Origin: Sphingopyxis sp. OPL5
Lineage (GTDB): Bacteria; Pseudomonadota; Alphaproteobacteria; Sphingomonadales; Sphingomonadaceae
Length of the DNA: 64,000 bases
Reading direction: 5' to 3'
NCBI RefSeq assembly: GCF_003797775.2
Contig: NZ_CP060725.1
Location: forward strand, 372,001-436,000
Positions 1 to 7,440 of the stretch are shown in pieces. Under the pieces are notes generated by a model. The model was not told where the DNA came from. It saw nothing but the letters and a program-made list of their open reading frames with translations, and ran no database searches. A program made the position numbers and the translations under genes. Position 1 is the first letter of the stretch. Each line of letters begins with the position of its first letter.

Positions 1-131
1 TCGCCCATTTGCTCGAGGATCGCGGCATCGCATCCGAACGGATGAAGGTCGTCCCCGCGGCCGGGATCGGAACCGCCACGCTGACGCTCCATCGCGGCGC
101 GCCGTCTTCGCTGATGACGGCGAAGTCCTGA
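1..131 (+). CDS. C-terminal end of an unidentified protein
   Basis: An open frame enters from the left edge and ends at TGA 129-131, giving the last 42 residues of a protein. No motif is recognisable in this short tail and the start lies outside the window, so no function is assigned. It points toward the frameshifted gene on the opposite strand that ends at 160. Confidence 0.4.
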   Translation, partial: AHLLEDRGIASERMKVVPAAGIGTATLTLHRGAPSSLMTAKS

Positions 132-159
132 ACCGCTGCCAGGCGAAAGAAGGCCGACT

Positions 160-494
160 TTAGTCGGTCAACTCCTCGAACCACTGCGCATAGGGCGTGT
201 TGACTGCCATGTGTCGATTGAAGTCCGGGGCTCCATCGTCCCACCACACCGGCCCGCGCTCGCCAAGCGCGCGCTTCGAGCGATCGACCGCGGAGCGAGC
301 CTGCCGAAGCGTATGCCGTCCTTGGCTGCGAGCGCCGCTCGCACGCCCCGCCGGGCAGTCATCAGTTCGGATACTAGTCGCTCGCGCTGGCTAGGCTCTA
401 ACGCCGGGTTCGACCTACGCCAAAGTCGGCCGCGAATAACGAAATAGCGGCCGTCCGGCGTGACATTCAGTGTGTCGGGCCGGTGCTCAGACAC
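160..494 (-). pseudogene. Conserved small alphaproteobacterial protein, frameshifted
   Basis: The ATG at 494 opens a frame with a conserved start (NVTPDGRYFVIRGRLWRRSNP), which I recall from a small uncharacterised protein common in alphaproteobacteria. After about 60 residues the frame loses sense. The expected C-terminus (GERGPVWWDDGAPDFNRHM, then TPYAQWF) is instead found in another reverse frame that ends at TAA 160-162. The switch lies around plus-strand 310-330 and needs one inserted base or two lost ones. This is either a real pseudogene or a one-base sequence error. The original length would be about 110 residues. Function is unknown. Confidence 0.7.
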
Positions 495-600
495 GGCCGA
501 TATGGGGAGAAGTTATAGTCGTGTGCCGGCGACCGAGGGGTTTGTGATCGCCGGCACCCGTGAGGATGGCAAAGTCGGAAACTTCGGCCATCCCGGAAAC

Positions 601-771
601 TCAGGGCAATGTGCGGCGTCCGCGCCCGAAGACGAAGGCGACGATGAAGAGGACGACGCCGATCACGAGCAAGATCTTGGCGAAGTCGGCCGAAAGGCCG
701 GCGATGCCGCCGAAGCCGAGAAGCGCCGCGACGAGCGCGACGACGGCAAAGATGATAGCCCATCTGAACAT
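601..771 (-). CDS. DUF1328 small membrane protein (YtjA-like)
   Basis: This 56-residue reading frame runs from ATG 771 to TGA 601. Two hydrophobic segments (about residues 4-20 and 29-48) flank a short [16 protein letters not shown] stretch, and the chain ends in a basic tail (GRGRR). This is the layout of the DUF1328/YtjA family of tiny inner-membrane proteins, often induced by stress; the molecular role is unknown. A perfect EcfG-type promoter lies about 100 nt upstream at 870-894. The divergent neighbour is a DUF3606 gene with a similar upstream motif, so the two probably share general-stress control. Confidence 0.8.
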   Translation of the reverse strand: MFRWAIIFAVVALVAALLGFGGIAGLSADFAKILLVIGVVLFIVAFVFGRGRRTLP

Positions 772-869
772 GATAAATCTCCCGTCTGGACGCAGTCCGC
801 CAGTCGCCCGACCGCACTTGCGGGGGACGGTGAAGGCCGCGCCAATTCATCCTTGGTGGATGTCCGGGT

Positions 870-894
870 AACGCTGGCTCGCTTCGAAAGTTCC
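870..894 (-). promoter_or_regulatory. EcfG-type general-stress promoter of the DUF1328 gene
   Basis: Read on the minus strand this is GGAAC, 16 bases, CGTT, an exact match to the alphaproteobacterial EcfG (general stress sigma) consensus as I know it. It reads toward the DUF1328 gene that starts at 771. Confidence 0.7.
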
Positions 895-921
895 GCGCCA
901 CAAGAGCATCCGCTCTCCCGA

Positions 922-939
922 ATAACCTGTGTTAATCCG
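922..939. repeat. 18-nt palindromic element, copy 1
   Basis: The sequence ATAACCTGTGTTAATCCG contains the inverted repeat TAAC-N4-GTTA. A copy differing at one base lies at 33284-33301. Both sit between divergent genes a short way before an EcfG-like motif on the plus strand. A protein-binding site is possible; I do not recognise it. Confidence 0.5.
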
Positions 940-951
940 AAAATTTTCTCG

Positions 952-977
952 GGAACGCTTGCCGCCATCGGTGCGTC
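952..977 (+). promoter_or_regulatory. Weak EcfG-like promoter before the DUF3606 gene
   Basis: GGAAC, 17 bases, CGTC: the -35 part is exact and the -10 part has one mismatch to CGTT. It reads toward the DUF3606 gene at 1142 and would give a leader of about 155 nt, longer than at the other sites. Confidence 0.35.
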
Positions 978-1141
978 ATTCGAGGTTGAGATGCCTTCCC
1001 CTGAACCGGCGGGAGGGCCTATCAAAGGCAAGGTACCGACAGGATCGCGGCACAGACGGGCGCGGAAATTCTGCGCCTTCTGGGCCGGGCCGCAGCTCCC
1101 GCGCGGCCCGGCTTCGCGGGCCTCTCACGCAGGAGATCATG

Positions 1142-1324
1142 ATGGCGGACGACAAGAGACTGACGGGCGCCCCCGATCGCGATCGGATCAGCCTTTCCGA
1201 AGACTATGAGATCCGCGACTGGACCCAGAGCCTCGGCGTGGGCGAGGATGAACTGCGCGAGGCGGTCGATGCCGTTGGGAATAGCGCGGACGCCGTTCGC
1301 GCCTATCTGAACAACGGCCGATGA
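1142..1324 (+). CDS. DUF3606 small protein
   Basis: The 60-residue protein carries the DUF3606 pattern: an acidic/basic start, then W-x-x-x-LGV-x-x-x-EL-x-x-AV-x-AVG and a DAVRAYL ending. Members are small soluble proteins of unknown function, frequent in rhizobia and sphingomonads and often stress-induced. AGGAG at 1131-1135 gives normal spacing to the ATG at 1142; another ATG directly precedes it at 1139. The next gene starts inside its stop codon (ATGA), so the two are translationally coupled. A second DUF3606 gene lies at 23609-23791 on the other strand. Confidence 0.75.
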   Translation: MADDKRLTGAPDRDRISLSEDYEIRDWTQSLGVGEDELREAVDAVGNSADAVRAYLNNGR

Positions 1325-1587
1325 CTTGGGACGCTGCCGCAACGGCGCCGATCGAGCGCATCGCCCGGGTCCTTGCCGGACATGAGCTCAGCCGGAACGG
1401 CGAAGGCGAACTGGAATCGGCGGCCGCTGCGGTCGACGTTCTCTGGCCGGATTACACGGCCGCGGCGCTCGCTATCCTCAAGACGATGCGGGAGCCGAGC
1501 GGGCGCATGCTGGCGGTCGGGGATGCCCAGGTCTGGGAACGCATGATCGCCGCAGCAATAGAGGACGAGACGATCTCGGAGAGCTGA
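1321..1587 (+). CDS. Hypothetical protein coupled to DUF3606
   Basis: This 88-residue acidic protein begins with ATG overlapping the stop of the DUF3606 gene. Its composition is that of a soluble alpha-helical protein (DAAATAPIERIARVLAGHELS, then a region rich in Ala, Glu and Met). I see no catalytic motif, signal peptide or membrane segment. The four-base overlap implies co-expression with DUF3606. No function can be given. Confidence 0.6.
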   Translation: MTWDAAATAPIERIARVLAGHELSRNGEGELESAAAAVDVLWPDYTAAALAILKTMREPSGRMLAVGDAQVWERMIAAAIEDETISES

Positions 1588-1629
1588 TCGTTCAGCCCCG
1601 CGACACGAGGCCAGCGCTAGAGGCCTGAT

Positions 1630-2250
1630 ATGTCCCTCACCACTGATCTCGCTTGGGAACAGCTCGCGATCTATGCGGCTGGCGCGGCGCTGGTCCTCAT
1701 TCTGCTGTTCAAAATCCCCTATGTCGGCCGCGTGCTACGCGGCCTCTTCTCCTTCGCGCTCCTTGCCTTCGCGATCTTCCTCATTCTTCAGCACGCCCCT
1801 TTCGATCCGAACCTCGGTCGACTCACCTCTGCGATCGGTCTCGATCGACAGCAGGTGGTCGGCAGCGAGGTGCGAATCCCGATGGCGCGCGACGGGCATT
1901 TCTGGGTCGATGCCGAAATCAATGGCATCAAGCGAAAGATGCTCGTCGACAGCGGCGCCACCATGACGGCCGTGTCGCATGAGACAGCGCGCGCAGCCGC
2001 GGTCGAAGCCGATGCAACGCTGATGCCTCTTCTTATGCAAACGGCAAACGGGACGGTGCACGCCAAGGCGGGAACGGTCGATGCGCTCGCGGTCGGTGCC
2101 ATCGAAGCGCGGCGGCTGAAAGTCGTGATTTCGCCCGCGCTCCGCAATACGGACGTCCTCGGTATGAATTTTCTGTCCCAGCTCGCCGCCTGGCGCGTCG
2201 AGGGCCGCACACTCTTCCTTGTTCCTCCGCCCGCCCACGTCGACCCCTGA
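1630..2250 (+). CDS. Membrane-anchored retropepsin-like aspartic protease
   Basis: The 206-residue protein has two hydrophobic helices (about 10-30 and 37-55), then a single retropepsin domain (about 75-200). The active-site triad appears as V-DSGAT at residues 107-111, and the second conserved piece DVLGMNFLSQL lies near 175-185. This is the TIGR02281/gag-asp_proteas family of bacterial clan-AA proteases, where one domain carries one catalytic Asp and dimerises. The topology suggests a periplasmic protease domain. Its substrate is unknown. The gene stands alone between the DUF3606 pair and the SOS operon. Confidence 0.85.
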   Translation: MSLTTDLAWEQLAIYAAGAALVLILLFKIPYVGRVLRGLFSFALLAFAIFLILQHAPFDPNLGRLTSAIGLDRQQVVGSEVRIPMARDGHFWVDAEINGIKRKMLVDSGATMTAVSHETARAAAVEADATLMPLLMQTANGTVHAKAGTVDALAVGAIEARRLKVVISPALRNTDVLGMNFLSQLAAWRVEGRTLFLVPPPAHVDP

Positions 2251-2274
2251 TCGACACGGCGCAGATTCGCCTTT

Positions 2275-2289
2275 GTTCTATTTTTGTTC
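2275..2289 (+). promoter_or_regulatory. LexA/SOS box (GTTC-N7-GTTC)
   Basis: GTTC at 2275-2278 and GTTC at 2286-2289 are separated by seven bases, all A or T. This direct repeat is the established alphaproteobacterial LexA operator. It lies 37 nt before the start of the gene at 2326, and the following genes encode SRAP and AlkB proteins, so an SOS-controlled operon is very likely. Confidence 0.8.
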
Positions 2290-2325
2290 TATACTCCCTG
2301 ACCGACTCGCAGCGAAGGACCGGCC

Positions 2326-2769
2326 ATGGGCGACGTAATCCAGTTCGAAAGATCCGACGGCGGCGACCGCATCCGCGGCCATGCGCCCGCAAACGATTTT
2401 TTCGCACCCGGCGGTTTTCTCGCCGCGGTCAATGCGGTCCATATCACCGGCGCGCATCTCGCCCGCGCGATCGAGACGATCCGGCATATCGAGGTGAAGA
2501 GTTCGAGCGACATCGCGGAGCATGGCCGTCTCCTCGAGTGTTTCGCGCGGGAGCACGGGCTCGGCGATCATGGCGGTGCCGCGCTCCACGCGCGCGTGAT
2601 CGCCCTCGATCGCTGGGCGCAGGAATTCGACCCGTTCGGCGAGAGCGATATCAGCGGCTTCTACGCCGCCGGCGGCAGCGCTCCGCTCGTCGAGACCGAG
2701 ATCGGTCACGGTTTCGAGCCGGCGAGCTTTGCGGAACAAGTCGAAAAATGGACGAAGATCTTCGCCTGA
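2326..2769 (+). CDS. SOS-operon protein of unknown function
   Basis: This 147-residue protein is the first gene after the LexA box. I do not recognise the family. It starts MGDVIQFER, is mostly helical by composition, has several His residues and no membrane segment or signal peptide. It ends 10 nt before the tandem SRAP gene and shares its direction, so it is probably co-transcribed with SRAP, the 59-residue protein and AlkB. Its position makes a DNA-damage-related role a fair inference, no more. Confidence 0.65.
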   Translation: MGDVIQFERSDGGDRIRGHAPANDFFAPGGFLAAVNAVHITGAHLARAIETIRHIEVKSSSDIAEHGRLLECFAREHGLGDHGGAALHARVIALDRWAQEFDPFGESDISGFYAAGGSAPLVETEIGHGFEPASFAEQVEKWTKIFA

Positions 2770-2779
2770 ACGCCGAGAG

Positions 2780-4174
2780 ATGAGCCGCCTCTACACTCTG
2801 GCCGCCACGGCTTCGGACGTCGCCGATCATTTCGGCGCCGGCGGCTTTACCGATATCGCCGTGCCCTCGGAGACGATCGAGGCCCTCCCCGGCCTCGTCG
2901 TCCATGCAACGAACGGCCGACGGCACCTTCGCCAGATGCTCTGGGGCTTCCCGCGCCTCACCCGCGAGATGCGGCTGCGCGGCGATCCGCCGGGCCGCAT
3001 CGGTCTCGTCGCCGATCTCACCAACCCGATGTGGGAAGGTCTCGTCGTCGAGCCCCGCTATCGCTGCCTCATTCCGCTGACCCACTTCGCGAACCCCAAC
3101 GGCTCGCCGGGCGAGAAGACACGCAGTTGGTTCTCTGCCGAAGGCCAGCCGATCATGGCCTGGGCGGGCTTCGCCAAGAACACCCCCGAATTGGGTCCCG
3201 TTTACGCCGGCATGACGATGGACGCGAACGAGCTCGTGCATCCCACCAACGATCGCATGCCCGTCCTCCTCATGCCCCATGAATATGAGCGCTGGCTCCA
3301 CGGCTCGATCAAGGATGTCATCGGCTTCCAGTTTCGTCCGCCACCGCCCGCAGAAAATTTTGTCGCCGAGCATACCGACGATCTTTGGCGCAGCGGCAAA
3401 TTGCCGCCGAGCGCGCGGCCCCAGCAAGCGCTGCTCAAGCAGAGCGCCGTTTCCGCCCATGCCCTTCCTTCCCGGCCTGATGCTGATAGACTGACGTCCA
3501 TGTGCAATCTCTACACCGAGCGCAAAAGCGCGGCCGAGGTTGCGGCGCATTTCGGCGTCGACCTCCCCGTACCGGCGTTCAACAGCGCCGAGGATGTGTA
3601 TCCCGGCTATTCGGGCATGGTCGTCCGCGAAGAGCAGGGAAAGCGCGTCCTGCGCTCGATGACCTGGGGTTTTCCGCGCCACTCCAAAAGCAAGAAGACA
3701 GGTCTGCCCAACAAGCCGAGCCCGACGAACAACGCACGCGACGATCAGCTCTTCAATCCTTATGGTATGTGGAGCCAATGGTTTGCCCAGTCGGCGCATC
3801 GCTGCCTGATCCCGTTCACCGCATTTGCCGAAGCCGTCGGCGAAAAAGGCGCAATGACGAAGACCTGGATCAGCGTCACCGATCAGCCGCTTGCGGCCTG
3901 GGCGGGACTATGGCGCCCCACCGACGAATGGGGCGACGCCTATACCGGCGTGATGGTGGACGCGACCGAGGAACTGCTCGATATCCACGACCGCATGCCG
4001 GTGATCCTCCGTCCCGAAGATCATGAGACCTGGCTGCATGCGCCCGCCGACGAAGCATTCGGGCTCGTGCGCAAATATCCCGGCGACCGCCTCGTTGCCG
4101 AGTATAGCAACGACCCCTGGAACAACCGCGGCAGGACGTCGCCCCCCCTCCCCGATATGCCGACCCTGCTCTGA
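2780..4174 (+). CDS. Tandem SRAP (HMCES/YedK-like) protein, first module degenerate
   Basis: The frame encodes 464 residues made of two SRAP modules. SRAP proteins cap abasic sites in single-stranded DNA through a thiazolidine made by Cys2, aided by conserved Asn, Glu and His. Module 2 (from codon 241) has all of these: MCNLY, NNAR, FAEA and IHDRMPV. Module 1 starts MSRLY, with Ser for Cys2, has FANP where Glu is expected and TNDRMPV where His is expected, so it looks inactive. In the fused product the Cys of module 2 is internal. Activity would need internal initiation at ATG 3500 or processing. It follows the LexA box operon head and overlaps the next gene (TGATG). Confidence 0.8.
   Translation: MSRLYTLAATASDVADHFGAGGFTDIAVPSETIEALPGLVVHATNGRRHLRQMLWGFPRLTREMRLRGDPPGRIGLVADLTNPMWEGLVVEPRYRCLIPLTHFANPNGSPGEKTRSWFSAEGQPIMAWAGFAKNTPELGPVYAGMTMDANELVHPTNDRMPVLLMPHEYERWLHGSIKDVIGFQFRPPPPAENFVAEHTDDLWRSGKLPPSARPQQALLKQSAVSAHALPSRPDADRLTSMCNLYTERKSAAEVAAHFGVDLPVPAFNSAEDVYPGYSGMVVREEQGKRVLRSMTWGFPRHSKSKKTGLPNKPSPTNNARDDQLFNPYGMWSQWFAQSAHRCLIPFTAFAEAVGEKGAMTKTWISVTDQPLAAWAGLWRPTDEWGDAYTGVMVDATEELLDIHDRMPVILRPEDHETWLHAPADEAFGLVRKYPGDRLVAEYSNDPWNNRGRTSPPLPDMPTLL
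3500..4174 (+). CDS. Possible internal start giving an active SRAP protein
   Basis: An in-frame ATG followed directly by TGC lies at 3500, giving a 224-residue protein that begins MCNLYTERKS exactly like free SRAP proteins, where Met removal exposes Cys2. Chemistry of the family requires this free N-terminal Cys. I see no good ribosome-binding site upstream, but stop codons occur in the other frames just before it (around 3483-3494), as if two genes had once been separate. This is an alternative reading of the tandem gene, not an additional one. Confidence 0.45.
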   Translation: MCNLYTERKSAAEVAAHFGVDLPVPAFNSAEDVYPGYSGMVVREEQGKRVLRSMTWGFPRHSKSKKTGLPNKPSPTNNARDDQLFNPYGMWSQWFAQSAHRCLIPFTAFAEAVGEKGAMTKTWISVTDQPLAAWAGLWRPTDEWGDAYTGVMVDATEELLDIHDRMPVILRPEDHETWLHAPADEAFGLVRKYPGDRLVAEYSNDPWNNRGRTSPPLPDMPTLL

Positions 4175-4353
4175 TGCTCACCGAAGACCGCCATCTCTGG
4201 GCCTGCGCCCTCGCCGTCGAGAAGCAGCATGGCGCGGGCGCACCGCGCTTCGTCGCAGCGCGCATCGGTGCGCTCGCGCTCGCGGGGGATAAAGCGGGCG
4301 TCGAGCGCTGGAAAGCGATCGCGGCGAAACTGGACGCACTCGCAAGGACATGA
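4174..4353 (+). CDS. Small DUF6961-like protein in the SOS operon
   Basis: This 59-residue protein starts MLTEDRHLWACALAVEKQHG and contains FVAARIGALALAGDKAGVERW, a pattern I recall from DUF6961 proteins of sphingomonads. That assignment is from memory. Its ATG overlaps the SRAP stop, and its TGA overlaps the AlkB start (ATGA). It is thus tightly coupled between two DNA-repair genes. No catalytic motif is visible; function unknown. Confidence 0.6.
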   Translation: MLTEDRHLWACALAVEKQHGAGAPRFVAARIGALALAGDKAGVERWKAIAAKLDALART

Positions 4354-4940
4354 AGCACGGCCCTGTCAGCAAAAGTGCCGCGGCGCAGGCCGATCTGTTT
4401 GGCCGTGCACTGCTTCCCGGTCTCGAAGCGGCCGAAGCCTTCGTCACGGAAGCCGAGGAAGCCGCGCTCATAGCCCATATCGAAAATGCTGGGCTCGAGG
4501 CCTTCAAGTTCCAGCAATGGGAGGGCAAACGCCTCACCCGCTCATTTGGATGGAGCTATGATTTCCAGACGGGGGTTTTCGCACGCGCCGCGCCGATCCC
4601 CGACTGGCTCGCGCCGATCGCCGCTCGCGCCGAGCGTTTTTCAGAACTTCCGCCGGGCGCCCTCGCGCAGGCGCTGCTGATTTCATACGGCCCCGGGGCC
4701 GGCATCGGCTGGCATAAGGACCGGCCCGTCTTCGAGCATGTCGTCGGCATTTCGCTGGGAGCAGAGGCGGCGATGCGCTTCCGGCGCCGCCGAGGAGACA
4801 AGTTCGACCGCTTTGCACTGCCGCTCGCGCCCCGCTCGATCTATCGTTTCACCGGCGAAGCGCGGCACGCGTGGGAACATAGCATCGCGCCGATCGAGAC
4901 GGCGCGCTGGTCGATCACCTTCCGCAGCCTCGCGAGTTGA
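4350..4940 (+). CDS. alkB: AlkB-like 2-oxoglutarate/Fe(II) dioxygenase
   Basis: The 196-residue protein carries the iron ligands H122 and D124 (GWHKDRP) and H177 (AWEHS), followed by the 2-oxoglutarate-binding arginines R186 and R192 in RWSITFR, close to the AlkB RxNxTFR motif with Ser for Asn. AlkB proteins remove alkyl groups from bases by oxidative demethylation. Length is typical. It is the last gene of the LexA-box operon and overlaps its upstream neighbour by four bases. Expected role: SOS-induced direct reversal of alkylation damage. Confidence 0.9.
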   Translation: MKHGPVSKSAAAQADLFGRALLPGLEAAEAFVTEAEEAALIAHIENAGLEAFKFQQWEGKRLTRSFGWSYDFQTGVFARAAPIPDWLAPIAARAERFSELPPGALAQALLISYGPGAGIGWHKDRPVFEHVVGISLGAEAAMRFRRRRGDKFDRFALPLAPRSIYRFTGEARHAWEHSIAPIETARWSITFRSLAS

Positions 4941-5020
4941 TCGCGATAGCGAAGGCAAATATTCGCTCCTATAGAGACCGCCCGGTCGGCGAGGGGCCGA
5001 CCGCATAAGGGAGATATTGA

Positions 5021-5296
5021 ATGAACCATGCCGACCTTTCGGACGCAGTTGCTAGCGCGCTCGGAACCAGCAAGGCCGACGGCAAGAAGGCTGTCGACGC
5101 CGTGTTCGCCGCGATCGCCGACGCCGCCGCCAAGGGCGAGGAAGTATCGGTGAACGGCTTCGGCAAGTTCAAGGTCAAGGAAAGCGCAGCCCGCGAGGGC
5201 CGCAACCCTTCGACCGGTGAGACCATCCAGATCGCGGCCTCGAAAAAGCTCGGCTTCGGCGCGGCGAAGGCGGTCAAGGATCGCCTCAACGGCTAA
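5021..5296 (+). CDS. hup: HU-family histone-like DNA-binding protein
   Basis: The 91-residue sequence has the full HU/IHF layout: helical dimerisation part (1-40), then the beta arms with VSVNGFGKFKVKESAAREGRNPSTGETI and the closing SKKLGFGAAKAVKD. Arg-Asn-Pro in the arm tip is the conserved DNA-intercalating element. HU compacts and bends DNA. A GGGAGA ribosome site precedes the ATG. It is transcribed alone; a hairpin at 5311-5336 may terminate it. Confidence 0.92.
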   Translation: MNHADLSDAVASALGTSKADGKKAVDAVFAAIADAAAKGEEVSVNGFGKFKVKESAAREGRNPSTGETIQIAASKKLGFGAAKAVKDRLNG

Positions 5297-5305
5297 GACC
5301 CGACG

Positions 5306-5728
5306 TCAGGCGCCGAAGGTCACTTGGCCTTCGGCGTCGATCGGCCAAGCCGGATTCCAAGCGATTTCCCAGGCGTGATCGTCGGGATCGGCGACATAGC
5401 CCCGATAGCCGCCATGCGGCGGTGCATCGCCTGGCCGGAGCACCCGCCCGCCTGCAGCTTCCAGTGCCGCGATCACCGCATCGACCTCTTCCGCCGACCC
5501 GACATTATGGGCGAGCGCGAAGGCCCCCAGGCCTCCGAACGAGGTCCGCGTCATGTCCTCGGCGAGCTTTGCCTCAAGCCATGTGCCGAGGATCAGACCG
5601 TTCATCTGATAGAAGGCGATTTCCTCGTTCGCGAACACCGGCGTCCAGCCGAAGCCTTCGCTATAGAAGCGGCGGGACCGGACGAGATCCGCGATCCCGA
5701 GCGTCACGACTGCAATCTGCTGCTGCAT
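5306..5728 (-). CDS. VOC-family (glyoxalase-like) protein
   Basis: The 140-residue protein shows the vicinal-oxygen-chelate pattern: an opening VVTLGIADLVRSRRFYSEGFGW, a middle FALAHNVGSAEEVDAVIAALEAAGG and the closing YVADPDDHAWEIAWNP. Such proteins bind a metal between beta-alpha-beta-beta-beta repeats and act in glyoxalase, dioxygenase or resistance reactions; the substrate cannot be told here. An exact GGAAC-N17-CGTT promoter ends about 30 nt before the start, placing it in the general stress set. It converges on the HU gene. Confidence 0.8.
   Translation of the reverse strand: MQQQIAVVTLGIADLVRSRRFYSEGFGWTPVFANEEIAFYQMNGLILGTWLEAKLAEDMTRTSFGGLGAFALAHNVGSAEEVDAVIAALEAAGGRVLRPGDAPPHGGYRGYVADPDDHAWEIAWNPAWPIDAEGQVTFGA
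5311..5336 (+). terminator. Possible terminator hairpin after HU
   Basis: CGCCGAAGG and CCTTCGGCG form a nine-base stem with an eight-base loop, 14 nt after the HU stop. It lies inside the 3' end of the convergent VOC gene and lacks a U-run, so it may serve HU only weakly. Confidence 0.4.
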
Positions 5729-6069
5729 GCATCGGTCTCCGATATAGGCTCTTTAACAACGGCAAGGGAGCCAGCCTTGTTCCCGCGATCACGAAGTCCC
5801 TATGAATCGCCGAAGCCAGACATCAGCCGCGCCGAACAATGGATCACGAACCTCCTTGTTGGAAAGTCGAGTACCGCACAGAAATTCGGGTAAACTTGAT
5901 CGAAATCAATATCAAATTACACGTCATTCGGAACAATTCCTCGTAGGTGCGCATTCTTGTAGTGCCTCGTCTCTCCCCCTGGTTCCCGGGAGACGAGGTT
6001 CTCTCCCCAGATAATATTGCTGCCAACGAAGAGGTTGAAAGCGCCCCGCGACGCGGCCAGAAGCGCCCG
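5729..6069. other. Intergenic stretch with stress promoter and AT-richer segment
   Basis: No gene is supported here. It holds the VOC promoter (5758-5783) and, around 5880-5930, an unusually AT-rich segment. A weak GGAAC-N17-CATT at 5930-5955 points toward the lipoprotein gene at 6070 but lies more than 100 nt from it. Confidence 0.4.
5758..5783 (-). promoter_or_regulatory. EcfG-type promoter of the VOC gene
   Basis: On the minus strand the sequence is GGAAC, 17 bases, CGTT. The -10 element ends 29 nt before the VOC start at 5728, the same distance as at other sites in this window. Confidence 0.7.
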
Positions 6070-6984
6070 ATGAACCAGCGCCTCCTTTTTATAGCTGCTA
6101 CTCTCCTTTCGCTCAGCGCTTGCGCGGGGGCCGAGCAAGCTTCGCAGCCCTTTTCGCCCTCTGTCCTGCAAGACCGGCCGCTCACCCTGGCGAGCTGGAA
6201 CCTCGAATTCCTTGCCGAGCGTAACGGCGACGGATGTCAGCCGCGAACCGACGCCGACTATGCCGCCATGCGGCAGATCGCCGATGGGCTCGACGCCGAC
6301 GTGATCGCGTTTCAGGAAGCGGAGAGTGTCGCGGCGGCAGAGCGCGTGTTCGACCCCGCCCGCTATACCGTCGTCATGGAAGAGCGCGCCGGTGCGCCCA
6401 GCGGGACCTGCGGCGGCGAGCACAAGTCGCAGCGCGTGATCCGCCAGGCTGTCGGCTTCGCGATCCGCAAGACCATTGCGTTCGACCGCCACCCCGATGT
6501 GACCAGCCTCATGCTCGGCAATCCTCAACTGCGCTCGGGCGTCGACATCACGCTCCGACCTGAGCGCGCGAGGCCGCTCCGTCTGCTTTCGATCCACTTG
6601 AAGTCGGGCTGCTTTGCCGGAGATACCGCCAAGGCGTGCCCGATCCTGTCCGAGCAGATCCCCGCGCTCGAGGCGTGGGTCGATGCGGCTGCCGAGGCGC
6701 CTGTGCGCTTCGCCCTGCTCGGCGACTGGAACCGCCGGCTCGGCCTTGCAGCCGACCGCGTCTGGTCCGAGCTCGATGATGGCACGCCCTTGAACGCCGA
6801 TCTCCGTCTCGCAGCTGCCGGGACGGGACCGAAATGCGATCCGCGCTACGACAGTTTCATCGATCATATCGTCCTTGACCGGCGCGCCGGCGCGGACATG
6901 CTGAGCTTTGCCGAGACGCTCTACGGGTCGGGCACCAAGCATTACTCCGATCATTGTCCCATATCGGTGACGCTGGCGCGGTGA
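6070..6984 (+). CDS. Endonuclease/exonuclease/phosphatase-fold lipoprotein
   Basis: The start at 6070 gives a 304-residue protein with a lipoprotein signal: MNQRLLFIAATLLSLSAC, lipobox LSAC with Cys18. The rest is the EEP (DNase I-like) fold: N-L-E near residue 45, LLGDWNRR with the GD-x-N motif, and YSDHCPI with the catalytic SDH near the C-terminus. It should act at the outer or inner membrane surface facing the periplasm, on nucleic acid or a phosphoester; the substrate is unknown. Length fits exported EEP proteins. The upstream frame continues to 5947, but the lipobox decides the start. Confidence 0.8.
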   Translation: MNQRLLFIAATLLSLSACAGAEQASQPFSPSVLQDRPLTLASWNLEFLAERNGDGCQPRTDADYAAMRQIADGLDADVIAFQEAESVAAAERVFDPARYTVVMEERAGAPSGTCGGEHKSQRVIRQAVGFAIRKTIAFDRHPDVTSLMLGNPQLRSGVDITLRPERARPLRLLSIHLKSGCFAGDTAKACPILSEQIPALEAWVDAAAEAPVRFALLGDWNRRLGLAADRVWSELDDGTPLNADLRLAAAGTGPKCDPRYDSFIDHIVLDRRAGADMLSFAETLYGSGTKHYSDHCPISVTLAR

Positions 6985-6998
6985 CGGGAAGAACAACC

Positions 6999-7157
6999 AT
7001 GGATCAGGACCTTGTCGAAGCGCTTGAATTCTTGCTTGGCCGGGATGACGACGGCGCCCTGTTCGATCGTGAAACGCCGGAAGGCGGATATCGCTCGCAA
7101 GGTCTCGAGAATGCGCTGAAAACGATCCGCCGCAAGCTTCGCGCCAGGCCGGATTGA
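6999..7157 (+). CDS. Hypothetical small protein
   Basis: A 52-residue frame starts 14 nt after the lipoprotein stop. It is acidic at the N-terminus (MDQDLVEALEFLLGRDDDG) and basic at the end (TIRRKLRARPD). No family is recognised and the ribosome site is weak. The 283 nt after it are extremely GC-rich, with many GCCG/CGGC runs, and hold no supported gene. Confidence 0.4.
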   Translation: MDQDLVEALEFLLGRDDDGALFDRETPEGGYRSQGLENALKTIRRKLRARPD

Positions 7158-7440
7158 CCTTGGCAGCGAGAACGCTGGCCCGAAGGGCCGAAAGCCGCAC
7201 TCTTGCCGGAGCCGCAGCCGGGGCGGCGTGCGGGCGGGAGCGGCGGCTCGGACGCGGCGGAGCCGTGGCCGGAGCCGCGCGCAGCGCGGCTTGCCCGCCG
7301 TGAAAGCGCGCGCCCGCACCGGCAAGAAGCGAGGCAAGTGTGCACGCGCGGCCCTACATCCGTGCGACCCCTGGCCGAGCCTGCGAGGCCAGAGCGCGCT
7401 CGACAGATGCCGCGCTCAACCTCCCCGAGGCGGACTTCGA

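Noticed and set aside
7158..7440. Very GC-rich stretch with short plus and minus frames
   Set aside because: The frames are Arg/Ala-rich and low in complexity; no start site, motif or RNA-like fold could be supported.
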